NCBI GenBank assembly: GCA_047974805.1
Contig: JBKECS010000015.1
Location: 1-64,000 of the forward strand
Direction of reading: 5' to 3'
Length of the DNA stretch: 64,000 bases
Source: JAJXUB01 sp047974805
GTDB lineage: Bacteria > Actinomycetota > Actinomycetes > Actinomycetales > Dermatophilaceae
Every line of letters begins with the position of its first letter. Within the stretch, counting starts at the first letter, position 1. The translations under genes were made by a program, and so were the position numbers. Shown piece after piece: positions 17,125 to 25,281 of the stretch. Below the pieces are notes generated by a model. The model made no database searches and was not told where the DNA came from. It worked only from the letters and a program-made list of their open reading frames with translations.

Positions 17125-18108
17125 TCAAACACGCAACAACGGGAGTACCTCCGCTGTGATCCGATCGAACTGTCCGCGTTGGCTGAAACTGCTCATCCGG
17201 AGCAGGATGGAGTTGGCTCCCGCCTCGATATAGGGACGAATGACCTCCGCGCACCGTGCCGGTGGTCCAGCGGCAACCCACGTGTGCAGGAAGTCGCGAT
17301 CATAAGTCGTTGCTGAGTGCGCCTCGAGGAACCGTTTGGCCTCGAGGAAACCCGCCTCTTCAGTCTCGGCAACCGCAATGTTCATCACGACGCAGACGTC
17401 GAAGTCTCGGCCCAACTCGCGACCCGCCGCCGCGGCATACTCCCCGATCAGCTCGCGGCCCCGGGCCACCCCTTGGGCCGAGGTATGCGTCACCTGCCAG
17501 CCGTCAGCCAGTCGGGCCACCCGGGAGAACGCCGTGGCAACATTGCGGGACTTGCGCAGGTCAGGATTTGCGGCGATCCACACAGGCACCCGCGCCTGCT
17601 GAGGCCGGGGGGCCACCCGTACGCGGCGCAGCGTTCGGAACTCTCCGTCGAAAGTCACCTCTTCCCCCGCCCACAACCGCCGGATAATGTCGATCGACTC
17701 CTCCATGCGCCGCGGCCGTTCGGCCCGACGAACCCCGAACGCAGCGAGCTCCGCGTCAAAGTCACCTTGCCCTGGCCCGCCTCCCTGGCACGCCACAAAA
17801 ATGGTGCGGCCACCCGAGATGACATCGAGGCTGGCCCACTGATGCGCCAGCAGCACAGGATCTCGCAACGGCACACTTGCGAGACAGGCGGCTCCGAGGC
17901 GCACTCGCTGCGTCGTGGCGGCGATGGCGTTCAACATAGACAGCGCCTCGACCCGAGGCTTGGCCAAGAGGCTGTCTCCGACCCAGACCGAATCCCAGGT
18001 GGACTCATCCGCTGCGCGGGCCAGTTCGAGGAGTTCTGGGACCGAGGTCGCTCCGATCATGGGACCACGGTTGGTCAGAACAAGCCCGATTGAGAGGGGT
18101 GGCGCCAT
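17125..18108 (-). CDS. LLM-class oxidoreductase (F420- or flavin-dependent)
   Basis: 327-residue luciferase-like TIM barrel: LSIGLVLTNRGPMIG at the N-terminus, then SVWVGDSLLAKPRVEALSML, VRLGAACLASVPLRDPVLLA and RRMEESIDIIRRLWAGEEVTFDGEF, all typical of the superfamily. No membrane segment. The ATG has AAGGAG nine bases upstream. Its sequence does not reveal whether FMN or F420 is used, but the fgd gene in the same regulon makes F420 plausible. It is transcribed away from the binding-protein gene at 18333 and may feed into, or be separate from, the dpp-type operon that has its own operator at 17028. Substrate unknown. Confidence 0.8.
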   Translation of the reverse strand: MAPPLSIGLVLTNRGPMIGATSVPELLELARAADESTWDSVWVGDSLLAKPRVEALSMLNAIAATTQRVRLGAACLASVPLRDPVLLAHQWASLDVISGGRTIFVACQGGGPGQGDFDAELAAFGVRRAERPRRMEESIDIIRRLWAGEEVTFDGEFRTLRRVRVAPRPQQARVPVWIAANPDLRKSRNVATAFSRVARLADGWQVTHTSAQGVARGRELIGEYAAAAGRELGRDFDVCVVMNIAVAETEEAGFLEAKRFLEAHSATTYDRDFLHTWVAAGPPARCAEVIRPYIEAGANSILLRMSSFSQRGQFDRITAEVLPLLRV

Positions 18109-18150
18109 GACCAGCGCTCCTTCCGTCGACGGGTGACGAACAGGTTTATT

Positions 18151-18163
18151 GCACGTTACATAC
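18151..18163 (-). promoter_or_regulatory. Operator copy B upstream of the LLM gene
   Basis: GCACGTTACATAC carries CGTTACAT, one base from the recurring TGTTACAT word. It lies 43 nt upstream of the LLM gene start, in the divergent intergenic region with copy C. Confidence 0.45.
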
Positions 18164-18263
18164 TACCGGCCAATCTCCTCGTAACAGGTCGCTGACCTGC
18201 GGCTTTTCTGAGATTGCGGAAACCGAGCGTCCGGAATCGTCACCCGCAACCCTCGACGAACCC

Positions 18264-18313
18264 TTGACATCCCCCACATATCTGGCAACTCTAGACATGT
18301 CGCATGTTACATC
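18264..18313 (+). promoter_or_regulatory. Promoter -35 and operator copy C of the second ABC operon
   Basis: A consensus TTGACA sits at 18264-18269. The operator GACATGTCGCATGTTACATC spans 18294-18313, where the -10 and start region should be, so a bound repressor would block transcription. This is the longest and best-matching copy of the motif and aligns over 18 positions with copy A on the other strand. Confidence 0.6.
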
Positions 18314-18332
18314 CAGCATACCGGAGATCGCC

Positions 18333-19970
18333 ATGCCAACTCGTTCGCCAGCCCGTCTCGCCACCCCCCGACGACGAGGTCTGCTCGCCTCGGGGATAGC
18401 CATGATCATCGCCGCCACCTTGGCGGCCTGTTCCGGTTCGACCTCCCCTGGCGCCAGCGCCGACGACGCCTCCGGTCAGCCGAAGTCAGGCGGCACCCTC
18501 GTCATGGGAATTCAGAGCGACCCCAACACGGTCAATCCCAATCTGTCGACCAATGGGCCCGTGCAACAGGTCGGCACGATGATCTACGAGCCGCTTGTGT
18601 ACTTCGACAACGAAGCCGCTGAGCCCAAGAGTGTCCTGGCGAAATCGTGGACCATCTCTGACGATGGCCTGACCTATACCTTCGATCTCGTCGATGCGAA
18701 GTTCAGCAACGGCGATGCGTTGACCTCATCCGACGTCAAATACACCATTGAGCAGGTGTCGGCCAAGAGCTTCGCCCCCTTCGCACAGGCGGCGGCGGTC
18801 CTCGACTCGATCGATGACTCCAACCCCAAGCAGGTCATCATCAAGCTCAAGGAGCCGTTCGGTCCCTTCCTCCTGTCGCTGACCAGGGTGTGGATCCTGC
18901 CAAAGGCCGTCTTCGATGGCACAGACCCGGCGACGAACCCGGCCTCCTTGGATGCCCCGGTGGGCACTGGTCCCTTCGTGCTCGACTCGGTGACGCGGGG
19001 AAGCAAATGGACCCTGAAAAGGAACCCCGACTATTGGCAGGATGGGCGCCCATACCTGGACCAGATCGTGGCCACGGTCATCCCGGATGCCCAGGCGGCC
19101 ACCTTGTCCATGGCAGCAGGTGACCTGGACTACATCTCCTCCCAGGTAATCTCCCCCACCGACGTGAAAACTCTCGTCGACAAGGGGCAGGCGGTCGCCC
19201 ATCCAGATTCGTTCGCGCCGAATATGACCCAGGTCTTCTTCAACACGACCCGACCGATCACCGGTAAAGCAGATGCCCGTCACGCCATCGCCATGGCGAT
19301 CGACCGGGCGTTCCTGTTGACCAACATCTTCCAGGGTGGCGGCAAGGTTGCCGAAGGCAACTTCGATTCTCGGCTGGCCTGGGCATACAACACGGACGTT
19401 AGCTTCGACAAGCTCTACCCCTATGACCCGAAGGCAGCCGCAGCGGCCCTGGATGCCGCCGGGTACCCGATGAAGGGCTCGAGCAGATTCTCGGTGACGA
19501 TCCTGGCCGAGGGATCCAGCCGATTCCAAGAGGTCGCCGAAGCCATTCGGAGCATGCTGCTGGAGGTCGGCATCGACGCGAAGGTCAATGCGCCGGAATC
19601 GTCCGTCACGACGGAAAAGGCGTTTACCCCCCCGGGTGACTTCGATCTGTACATCCAGTCGTACACCACGAACTGGGACCCGGCGCTCGGGATTGCCCGG
19701 GCCTACGTGACCAGCTCGATCGGGGCGAGGTTCGGCAACGCCAGTGGCTACAGCAAACCTGAGGTCGACAAACTCTTCAACGCCGGCCGTTCGGGGACGA
19801 CAAACGACGACCGCGCTGTCCCCTATCGCGAGGTGCAGACCATCCTGGCGCAGGACCTCCCGGTCATGCCGCTGATCGAAACCAAGCTCAACGACGTGCA
19901 ATCCAAGCGCACCCATGGCCTGTGGTACGCGGCCAACTGGGGACAGTGGCAGGAGGCATGGGTCGGATGA
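18333..19970 (+). CDS. Second peptide-type ABC importer binding lipoprotein
   Basis: 545 residues, SBP_bac_5 family, with a signal peptide ending in LAAC (Cys at about 33) and the motifs KSGGTLVMGIQSDPNTVNP, APVGTGPFVLDSV and DARHAIAMAIDRAFLL. The ATG at 18333 is supported by CGGAG 7 nt upstream; an earlier in-frame ATG lies on the -35 element. It heads an operon of two permeases and two ATPases. It differs in sequence from the binding protein at 11.8 kb, so the two importers probably take up different compounds or two forms of one substrate. Confidence 0.9.
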   Translation: MPTRSPARLATPRRRGLLASGIAMIIAATLAACSGSTSPGASADDASGQPKSGGTLVMGIQSDPNTVNPNLSTNGPVQQVGTMIYEPLVYFDNEAAEPKSVLAKSWTISDDGLTYTFDLVDAKFSNGDALTSSDVKYTIEQVSAKSFAPFAQAAAVLDSIDDSNPKQVIIKLKEPFGPFLLSLTRVWILPKAVFDGTDPATNPASLDAPVGTGPFVLDSVTRGSKWTLKRNPDYWQDGRPYLDQIVATVIPDAQAATLSMAAGDLDYISSQVISPTDVKTLVDKGQAVAHPDSFAPNMTQVFFNTTRPITGKADARHAIAMAIDRAFLLTNIFQGGGKVAEGNFDSRLAWAYNTDVSFDKLYPYDPKAAAAALDAAGYPMKGSSRFSVTILAEGSSRFQEVAEAIRSMLLEVGIDAKVNAPESSVTTEKAFTPPGDFDLYIQSYTTNWDPALGIARAYVTSSIGARFGNASGYSKPEVDKLFNAGRSGTTNDDRAVPYREVQTILAQDLPVMPLIETKLNDVQSKRTHGLWYAANWGQWQEAWVG

Positions 19971-20058
19971 CCTCCGCTCGCCGTTTCGGCGGCCTGGCCG
20001 TGCCCACGGCCGGCGCCGGACGGCGGGTGGGGTGGCCCCCCGGCGGGGAGATGAGCCC

Positions 20059-21036
20059 GTGCTGAGGTATGCGGCAATCCGGCTGTTCTGGGCAATCCCA
20101 ACGGTCGTCGGTATCGTCCTGCTGGGCTTCATCCTCACTCGGCTGGCACCGGGAGACCCGGTGCAAATCCTTATCGGAGAGTTCCCAGCTCCGCCCGGGT
20201 ATGCCGACGAGATGCGCGCGCGGTTCGGCCTCGACCAGCCGGTAACGACCCAGTTCTGGCTGTATCTCAAGGCACTATCCACCGGCGACTTGGGCTTTTC
20301 CTTTGCCCATAATGCCCCGGTCATCGACATCATCCTCCAGCGCATGGCCAACACTGTGCTCCTGATGGTGCCTTCGCTGATCTTCGCGTCCTTGATCGGC
20401 GTTGGCCTTGGCGTGCTCGGGGCCCGACGCGCCGGAACGAAGACCGATACCGCAATCACCGCGATGGCCGTCTCGGGCCAATCCGTCCCCGTGTTCTGGC
20501 TCGCGATGATCCTTATTCTCATCTTCTCCGTCCAACTCGGCATATTCCCCGTGGGCGGAATGGCAAGCCTCGCAGCTCCGGATGATCCGCTCGGGAAGTT
20601 CACGGACTTCGCATGGCATTACGTGCTCCCGGGGGCGACCTTGACGATTGCCTACATGACCGTGGTGGCACGGGTCGCGCGCTCCTCGGTGTTGGAGTCG
20701 ATGACTCAGGACTATGTCCTGACCGCCCAGGCCAAGGGCCTGGGGCGACGGCAGGTCATGCGCCATCACATCCTCCGCAACGCCCTGCCTCCGATCGTCA
20801 CCGTCATCGGGTTCAACTTCGGCTTAGTGCTCACCGGGGCGGTTCTGACTGAGACGGTGTTCTCCTGGCCGGGCGTGGGCAGCCTGTTCGTCCAAGCGGT
20901 GACCAACCGGGACTATCCGGTGGTTCAGGGTGTCCTGCTCTTCTCCGCACTGGTTGTCGTCCTGGTCAACTTGGCGGTGGACCTCATCTATCCGCTGATC
21001 GACCCGCGTCTGAGGGGGCACCGTGGCCGAAACTAG
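20059..21036 (+). CDS. DppB-type ABC permease (second importer)
   Basis: 325 residues starting at a GTG with GGGGAG 8 nt upstream; longer in-frame starts would extend into the binding-protein gene. Motifs are YAAIRLFWAIPTVVGIVLLG, the TRLAPGDPVQILIGE segment and the C-terminal ETVFSWPGVGSLFVQAVTNR. Six membrane segments are expected. It overlaps the next permease by 14 nt. An 88-nt spacer separates it from the binding-protein gene. Confidence 0.88.
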   Translation: MLRYAAIRLFWAIPTVVGIVLLGFILTRLAPGDPVQILIGEFPAPPGYADEMRARFGLDQPVTTQFWLYLKALSTGDLGFSFAHNAPVIDIILQRMANTVLLMVPSLIFASLIGVGLGVLGARRAGTKTDTAITAMAVSGQSVPVFWLAMILILIFSVQLGIFPVGGMASLAAPDDPLGKFTDFAWHYVLPGATLTIAYMTVVARVARSSVLESMTQDYVLTAQAKGLGRRQVMRHHILRNALPPIVTVIGFNFGLVLTGAVLTETVFSWPGVGSLFVQAVTNRDYPVVQGVLLFSALVVVLVNLAVDLIYPLIDPRLRGHRGRN

Positions 21037-21913
21037 CGCTTCACCGGCGGTCCGCGCGTGGAGCCGCCCCCGATGGTTGCGATCGCGCACTGCGGCAACC
21101 ATCAGCCTCGTATTCCTGGCGGTCCTGCTCATCGTGGCGGTCGTCGGGACGATGGTCCTGCCTGGAAACGGGACGCAGATCTCCCGAGACGTGTTGCAAG
21201 CACCATCCGGACAGGCCTGGTTCGGCACGGACCAACTAGGCAGAGACCAATTCACCCGGATGGTCTACGGCGCAAGAATCTCTTTGCTTGTCGGGTTCAC
21301 GGCCGCTGGCGTGGCCATCCTCCTGGGGATTGCGGTCGGCGCCTCTGCCGGGTTCTTCGGCGGCGTTGTCGATCTCGTCCTCATGCGGATCTCGGAGTTC
21401 TTTCAGGTCATCCCAACGGTGATTGTCGCGGTCGCCATCGTCGCGCTCGTCGGACCGAGCCTCGGGATCATCATCGGCGTCATCGCGGTCCTCGCCTGGC
21501 CTCAAACCGCCCGCGTCGCCCGTGGAGAAGTGATGCGTGTCAAGGAACTCGACTTTGTCAACGCGGTCCGTTGCCTGGGCTTCCGCGAAATGCCCCTGCT
21601 GTTCCGGGAGGTCATCCCCAACGCCCTGCCGGCTGTTATGCCACTTGTCGCCCTCGGGGTCGCAGACGCGATCCTTACCGAGTCGTCGATCAGCTTCCTC
21701 GGCTTGGGCAGCCCGGACACCATCACCTGGGGCCTCCTGCTGCATGAGGGTCAGAAGAACCTGCTCAACGCTTGGTGGATGGTCGTCATCCCAGGGTTGG
21801 CCATCTTCGCCACGGTTCTGTCCCTCAACCTTGTCGGAGACGCGATCAGCACCGCATTGAACCCCCGTCTACGCCTGGCCGGCCGGGCACGTCCGAAGGG
21901 AACCTCCGGATGA
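21023..21913 (+). CDS. DppC-type ABC permease (second importer)
   Basis: 296 residues from a GTG preceded by GAGGGGGCACC. Landmarks are FGTDQLGRDQFTRMVYGARI and SSISFLGLGSPDTITWGLLL, the DppC signatures around the periplasmic loop and the coupling helix. It overlaps the upstream permease by 14 nt and the downstream ATPase by 4 nt. It forms the channel with the DppB-type subunit. Confidence 0.88.
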   Translation: MAETSASPAVRAWSRPRWLRSRTAATISLVFLAVLLIVAVVGTMVLPGNGTQISRDVLQAPSGQAWFGTDQLGRDQFTRMVYGARISLLVGFTAAGVAILLGIAVGASAGFFGGVVDLVLMRISEFFQVIPTVIVAVAIVALVGPSLGIIIGVIAVLAWPQTARVARGEVMRVKELDFVNAVRCLGFREMPLLFREVIPNALPAVMPLVALGVADAILTESSISFLGLGSPDTITWGLLLHEGQKNLLNAWWMVVIPGLAIFATVLSLNLVGDAISTALNPRLRLAGRARPKGTSG

Positions 21914-22899
21914 GTCAGCTCTTACGCATATCCGACCTGCATCTGGTGTACGAGCTTCAGGACCGCACGGTCTATGCCTTGCAAGGTGCAGACTTGGAAA
22001 TCGCCACCTGCGAAATTGTCGGGATCGTCGGGGAATCCGGCTCGGGTAAGACCACTATCGCGCGTGCAGCCCTAGGGCTGCTGCCTTGGGATGTCGCCAG
22101 AATCACGGCAGGGCACATCAGCGTCGAGGGCAAGGACGTCACTTCTCTGAACGACCGAGGGTGGACTCGGATCCGTGGCAACCCCTTCGCCATGGTCTTC
22201 CAGGACCCACTGAGCTTCCTCAATCCGGTGATGCGGATCGATCACCAGATCGCTGAGGGAGTCATCAAGCACGACCCACAAACCGATCCGTCGGCCCGAG
22301 TGATCGAACTGCTCGACCTGGTCCGCTTGCCTGCGCACATTGCCCGGTCTTACCCACACGAACTGTCTGGGGGGATGCGACAGCGGGTCCTCATGGCGAT
22401 CGCGCTGGGCTGCCGGCCCCAGCTGCTGCTCGCTGACGAACCCACTACCGCCCTAGATGTCACCACTCAGGCAGAAATCATGTCGCTCTTGCGCGATATT
22501 CGTCAGGAACTCGACCTCAGCATTGTGTTGATCAGCCACGACCTTGCGGTGATCGCCCAGATGTGCGACCGGATCTACACCATGTACGGCGGGCATACGG
22601 TCGAGACGGGCCCGACGTCCCAGGTACTCTCCCGTCCCGGCCATCCCTATACCTACGGTTTGCTGAAGTCCGCCCAAGTCGCCCGGGATGACCAGGGCCG
22701 GTATGCGACTATCCCGGGTCAGCCGCCCAACCTCGCCATTCTCTATACCGGTTGTCCGTTCAGCGGGCGGTGCCGCGTCGAACTCGATGAGTGTGCCGAG
22801 CAGTTTCCGATCGCCAGAACGGTTCAGGGCGCCCAAGGGCACCTTTCATGGTGTTGGCGACTCGATCCATCACGTAGCGGATCGCAGGAGGCCCCATGA
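21910..22899 (+). CDS. DppD-type ABC ATPase (second importer)
   Basis: 329 residues with Walker A GESGSGKTT, signature LSGGMRQR, Walker B LLLADEPTTALDV and H-loop ISHDLAV. The C-terminal oligopeptide-transporter extension (GCPFSGRCRVELDEC) is present and typical of DppD/OppD proteins. The ATG at 21910 overlaps the preceding stop, and the gene overlaps the next ATPase by 4 nt. Confidence 0.9.
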   Translation: MSQLLRISDLHLVYELQDRTVYALQGADLEIATCEIVGIVGESGSGKTTIARAALGLLPWDVARITAGHISVEGKDVTSLNDRGWTRIRGNPFAMVFQDPLSFLNPVMRIDHQIAEGVIKHDPQTDPSARVIELLDLVRLPAHIARSYPHELSGGMRQRVLMAIALGCRPQLLLADEPTTALDVTTQAEIMSLLRDIRQELDLSIVLISHDLAVIAQMCDRIYTMYGGHTVETGPTSQVLSRPGHPYTYGLLKSAQVARDDQGRYATIPGQPPNLAILYTGCPFSGRCRVELDECAEQFPIARTVQGAQGHLSWCWRLDPSRSGSQEAP

Positions 22900-23708
22900 G
22901 CGTCGAACATCCACCGCCCCTGCTGCGGCTGGCCGGCGTGAGCAAGACCTACCGGCGCCGTGGCAGCACCGACGAGGTGACAGCTGTCCAGGACGTCGAC
23001 TTAGAGATCGTCGAGGGAGAGTCGTTCGCGCTCGTCGGGGAATCCGGCTCAGGCAAGTCCACCCTTGCCCGGCTCACGTTGTGCCTGGAGCGGCCAGACG
23101 CGGGTCAGGTCACTCTTCGCGGAGCAGACCTTACCGGCATGTCGAATCGGGCGCTGCGCAGCCATCGGCTAGCCATGCAGCCGATTTTCCAGGACCCAAC
23201 CGCTTCGTTCAATCCCCGACGAAGCGTTCGCTCCGCCCTGTTCCAGGCTATGGGCGGGTTGGCCACCGATGAGGCGCGTACCCAACGGGCCTCCGAGCTT
23301 CTGGAACAAGTCGGGCTGCGACCAGCGGAATCCTTCCTGACCCGGCTGCCCCACGAGCTCAGCGGCGGTCAGCGTCAGCGACTGGCCATTGCCCGTGCGT
23401 TGTCCGCCGACCCGAAGCTTGTCGTCGCCGATGAGCCCTTATCCGGTGCCGATGTCTCCGTGCGCGGCCAGGTCATGAATCTGCTCACCGAACTCCAGGG
23501 CGAGCGGGGTCTGGCCTACCTCTTCATCACCCACGACGTGTCGCTAGCCCGTTCTTTCGCCGATCGGGTCGGGGTCATGTACCGCGGGCGGCTCGTTGAG
23601 GTCGGTCCTCCTGACCAGGTCCTAGACAAGCCCAGCGATGCCTACACAAAACGGTTACTCGAGGCCGTGCCTAGGCTGTCCACCATCTCACCGCAGCCGG
23701 GATACTAG
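22896..23708 (+). CDS. DppF-type ABC ATPase (second importer)
   Basis: 270 residues with Walker A GESGSGKSTLAR, signature LSGGQRQR and Walker B LVVADEPLSGADVSV. The D-loop region reads LSGAD instead of the usual TSALD, a mild variation. H-loop ITHDVSL is intact. It closes the operon; a strong hairpin follows at 23786. Together with the DppD-type partner it makes the asymmetric ATPase pair of the importer. Confidence 0.9.
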   Translation: MSVEHPPPLLRLAGVSKTYRRRGSTDEVTAVQDVDLEIVEGESFALVGESGSGKSTLARLTLCLERPDAGQVTLRGADLTGMSNRALRSHRLAMQPIFQDPTASFNPRRSVRSALFQAMGGLATDEARTQRASELLEQVGLRPAESFLTRLPHELSGGQRQRLAIARALSADPKLVVADEPLSGADVSVRGQVMNLLTELQGERGLAYLFITHDVSLARSFADRVGVMYRGRLVEVGPPDQVLDKPSDAYTKRLLEAVPRLSTISPQPGY

Positions 23709-23785
23709 CTGGCGGTCCATCGAGCTTGGCCGGTCGCGGCCCCGTCACCAGCGATCCTTCCGTTCGGACCCAACGGCCTCGGCGT

Positions 23786-23818
23786 TGGGCTACACCCTCT
23801 ATGAGGCGGTGTAGCCCA
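23786..23818. terminator. Bidirectional hairpin terminator
   Basis: TGGGCTACACC (23786-23796) pairs perfectly with GGTGTAGCCCA (23808-23818) around an 11-nt loop. It lies where the ABC operon and the aldehyde dehydrogenase gene converge, and contains the latter's stop codon. Confidence 0.7.
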
Positions 23819-25235
23819 CCTTGAGTTGTGTGAAGAACTCGCGGGCCTGGGAGCCCTGTTCCTTGGGCCCGTAGCCGGACCGGCGCCGCCCACCGAAGGC
23901 CACGTGGGGGTCGACCCCGGCGGTCGGCAGATTCACCATGACCATCCCCGCTTGCGCGCGTCGGCGGAAGTCCTCGGCATGGGACAAGGACGTCGTGCAG
24001 ATCCCGGCGACCAGGCCATAGTCGGTGTCATTGGCCACCGCAACCGCCTCCTCGTAGTCGGCAACTCGAATAACGCCTGCGATCGGCCCGAAGATCTCCT
24101 CACGGTTGATCACCGCAGAGTTGTCGAGCCCAGCGATGACCGCAGGGCGCAGGAAGTGGCCGGGGGTGGCGGCGGTGACGAGCTCGCCACCGTAGACGGC
24201 TGCGCGATGGTCCGAACGGGCAAGTTCGAGATATCGCTGGTCGGTGGCCAGCTGCCGCTCGTCGACGACCGGCCCGATGTCGATGCCCGCACTTAGCGCG
24301 TCACCCACGGTCAAAGCCTTGGTGCGCTCCAACAGGCGGTCGAGGAAGGGCTCGTAGATGGCGTCCTCGACGATGAGCCGAGACGAGGCGGTGCACCGTT
24401 GCCCGGTAGAGAAGAAGGCACCGGCGACGCAGCACTCGACGGCGGTGTCGAGATCGGCGTCGGCGGCGATCACCATGGGGTTCTTGCCACCGAGTTCCAA
24501 CTGCACTCGGGCGAACCGAGCCGAAGCGGTGGCCAGCACCTGCCGCCCGACGGCCTCAGAACCGGTGAAGGTCACCGCATCGATGAGCGGGTGTTCGGCG
24601 ATGGCCGTTCCCACCGAGCTCCCCGGGCCCGTGACAAGATTGAAGATTCCTGGAGGCGCTCCGGCGGCCGTCATGATCTTGGCCAGCTCGACCGCGGTGG
24701 CCGGCACCAAGTCGGCAGGTTTGAGAACGACCGTGTTGCCATAGGCAAGGGCAGGTGCGCTCTTCCACGCGGGGATGGCGATGGGGAAGTTCCACGGCGT
24801 GATGATGCCGACGACGCCCACCGGTTCGCGTTCCTGGGTGACGCGGACGCCGGGACGGTAGGAGGCCTGGACATCGCCGACGAGGCGGACGGCTTCTCCG
24901 GCGAAGAACCGGAAGATCTGCGCTGCCCGCGCCACCTCGGCCTCGGCCTCGGGGCGGGTCTTACCCTCCTCGCGGGCGAGCAACTCCCCAAGGCGGGACT
25001 GCTGTGCGGTGAGCTGGTCGGCTACGGCGTCGAGTACCGCCGCTCGAGCCTGCGGCGGAGCCGCAGCCCACGCCGGCAGGGCCTGCGCTGCCGCTTGAGC
25101 AGCAGCGTCGACCTCGACCGCACCCCCAATCGCGAACATTCCGATGACATCGCCAGTATTGGAGGGGTTGATGTCAGCCCGGTGGTCGGCGGAGGGGACC
25201 CATTGGCCGGCTATCAGGCAGCCTTCGTTCTCCAT
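23799..25235 (-). CDS. Aldehyde dehydrogenase, 2-oxoglutarate-semialdehyde-like
   Basis: 478 residues with all catalytic landmarks of NAD(P)-dependent aldehyde dehydrogenases: PWNF (N149), LELGGKNP (E248) and the nucleophile C281 in FFSTGQRCTASSRLIVE. The FSTGQRCTAS.RLIV context is typical of 2-oxoglutarate semialdehyde (2,5-dioxopentanoate) and succinate-semialdehyde enzymes, suggesting a short dicarboxylic semialdehyde substrate. The start ATG at 25235 lies almost on operator D with no obvious Shine-Dalgarno sequence, so translation may be leaderless. It is divergent from the GlcD-GlcF fusion. The substrate is inferred from family only. Confidence 0.85.
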   Translation of the reverse strand: MENEGCLIAGQWVPSADHRADINPSNTGDVIGMFAIGGAVEVDAAAQAAAQALPAWAAAPPQARAAVLDAVADQLTAQQSRLGELLAREEGKTRPEAEAEVARAAQIFRFFAGEAVRLVGDVQASYRPGVRVTQEREPVGVVGIITPWNFPIAIPAWKSAPALAYGNTVVLKPADLVPATAVELAKIMTAAGAPPGIFNLVTGPGSSVGTAIAEHPLIDAVTFTGSEAVGRQVLATASARFARVQLELGGKNPMVIAADADLDTAVECCVAGAFFSTGQRCTASSRLIVEDAIYEPFLDRLLERTKALTVGDALSAGIDIGPVVDERQLATDQRYLELARSDHRAAVYGGELVTAATPGHFLRPAVIAGLDNSAVINREEIFGPIAGVIRVADYEEAVAVANDTDYGLVAGICTTSLSHAEDFRRRAQAGMVMVNLPTAGVDPHVAFGGRRRSGYGPKEQGSQAREFFTQLKVGYTAS

Positions 25236-25242
25236 ACAGGCA

Positions 25243-25268
25243 ATGTAACATTTGACGTGTCACATATG
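25243..25268. promoter_or_regulatory. Operator copy D between divergent genes
   Basis: ATGTAACA (25243-25250) and GTGTCACAT (25257-25265) form a spaced palindrome-like pair in the 46-bp gap between the aldehyde dehydrogenase and the GlcD-GlcF fusion. Both genes must start transcription in this small space, so one bound dimer could control both. A TTGACG at 25253 could be a -35 element. Confidence 0.55.
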
Positions 25269-25281
25269 GGAGAGAGGATGC

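Noticed and set aside
18726..20603. 625-codon minus-strand open frame opposite the second binding-protein gene
   Set aside because: It lacks any family resemblance and runs antisense to a normal SBP_bac_5 gene and the following permease.
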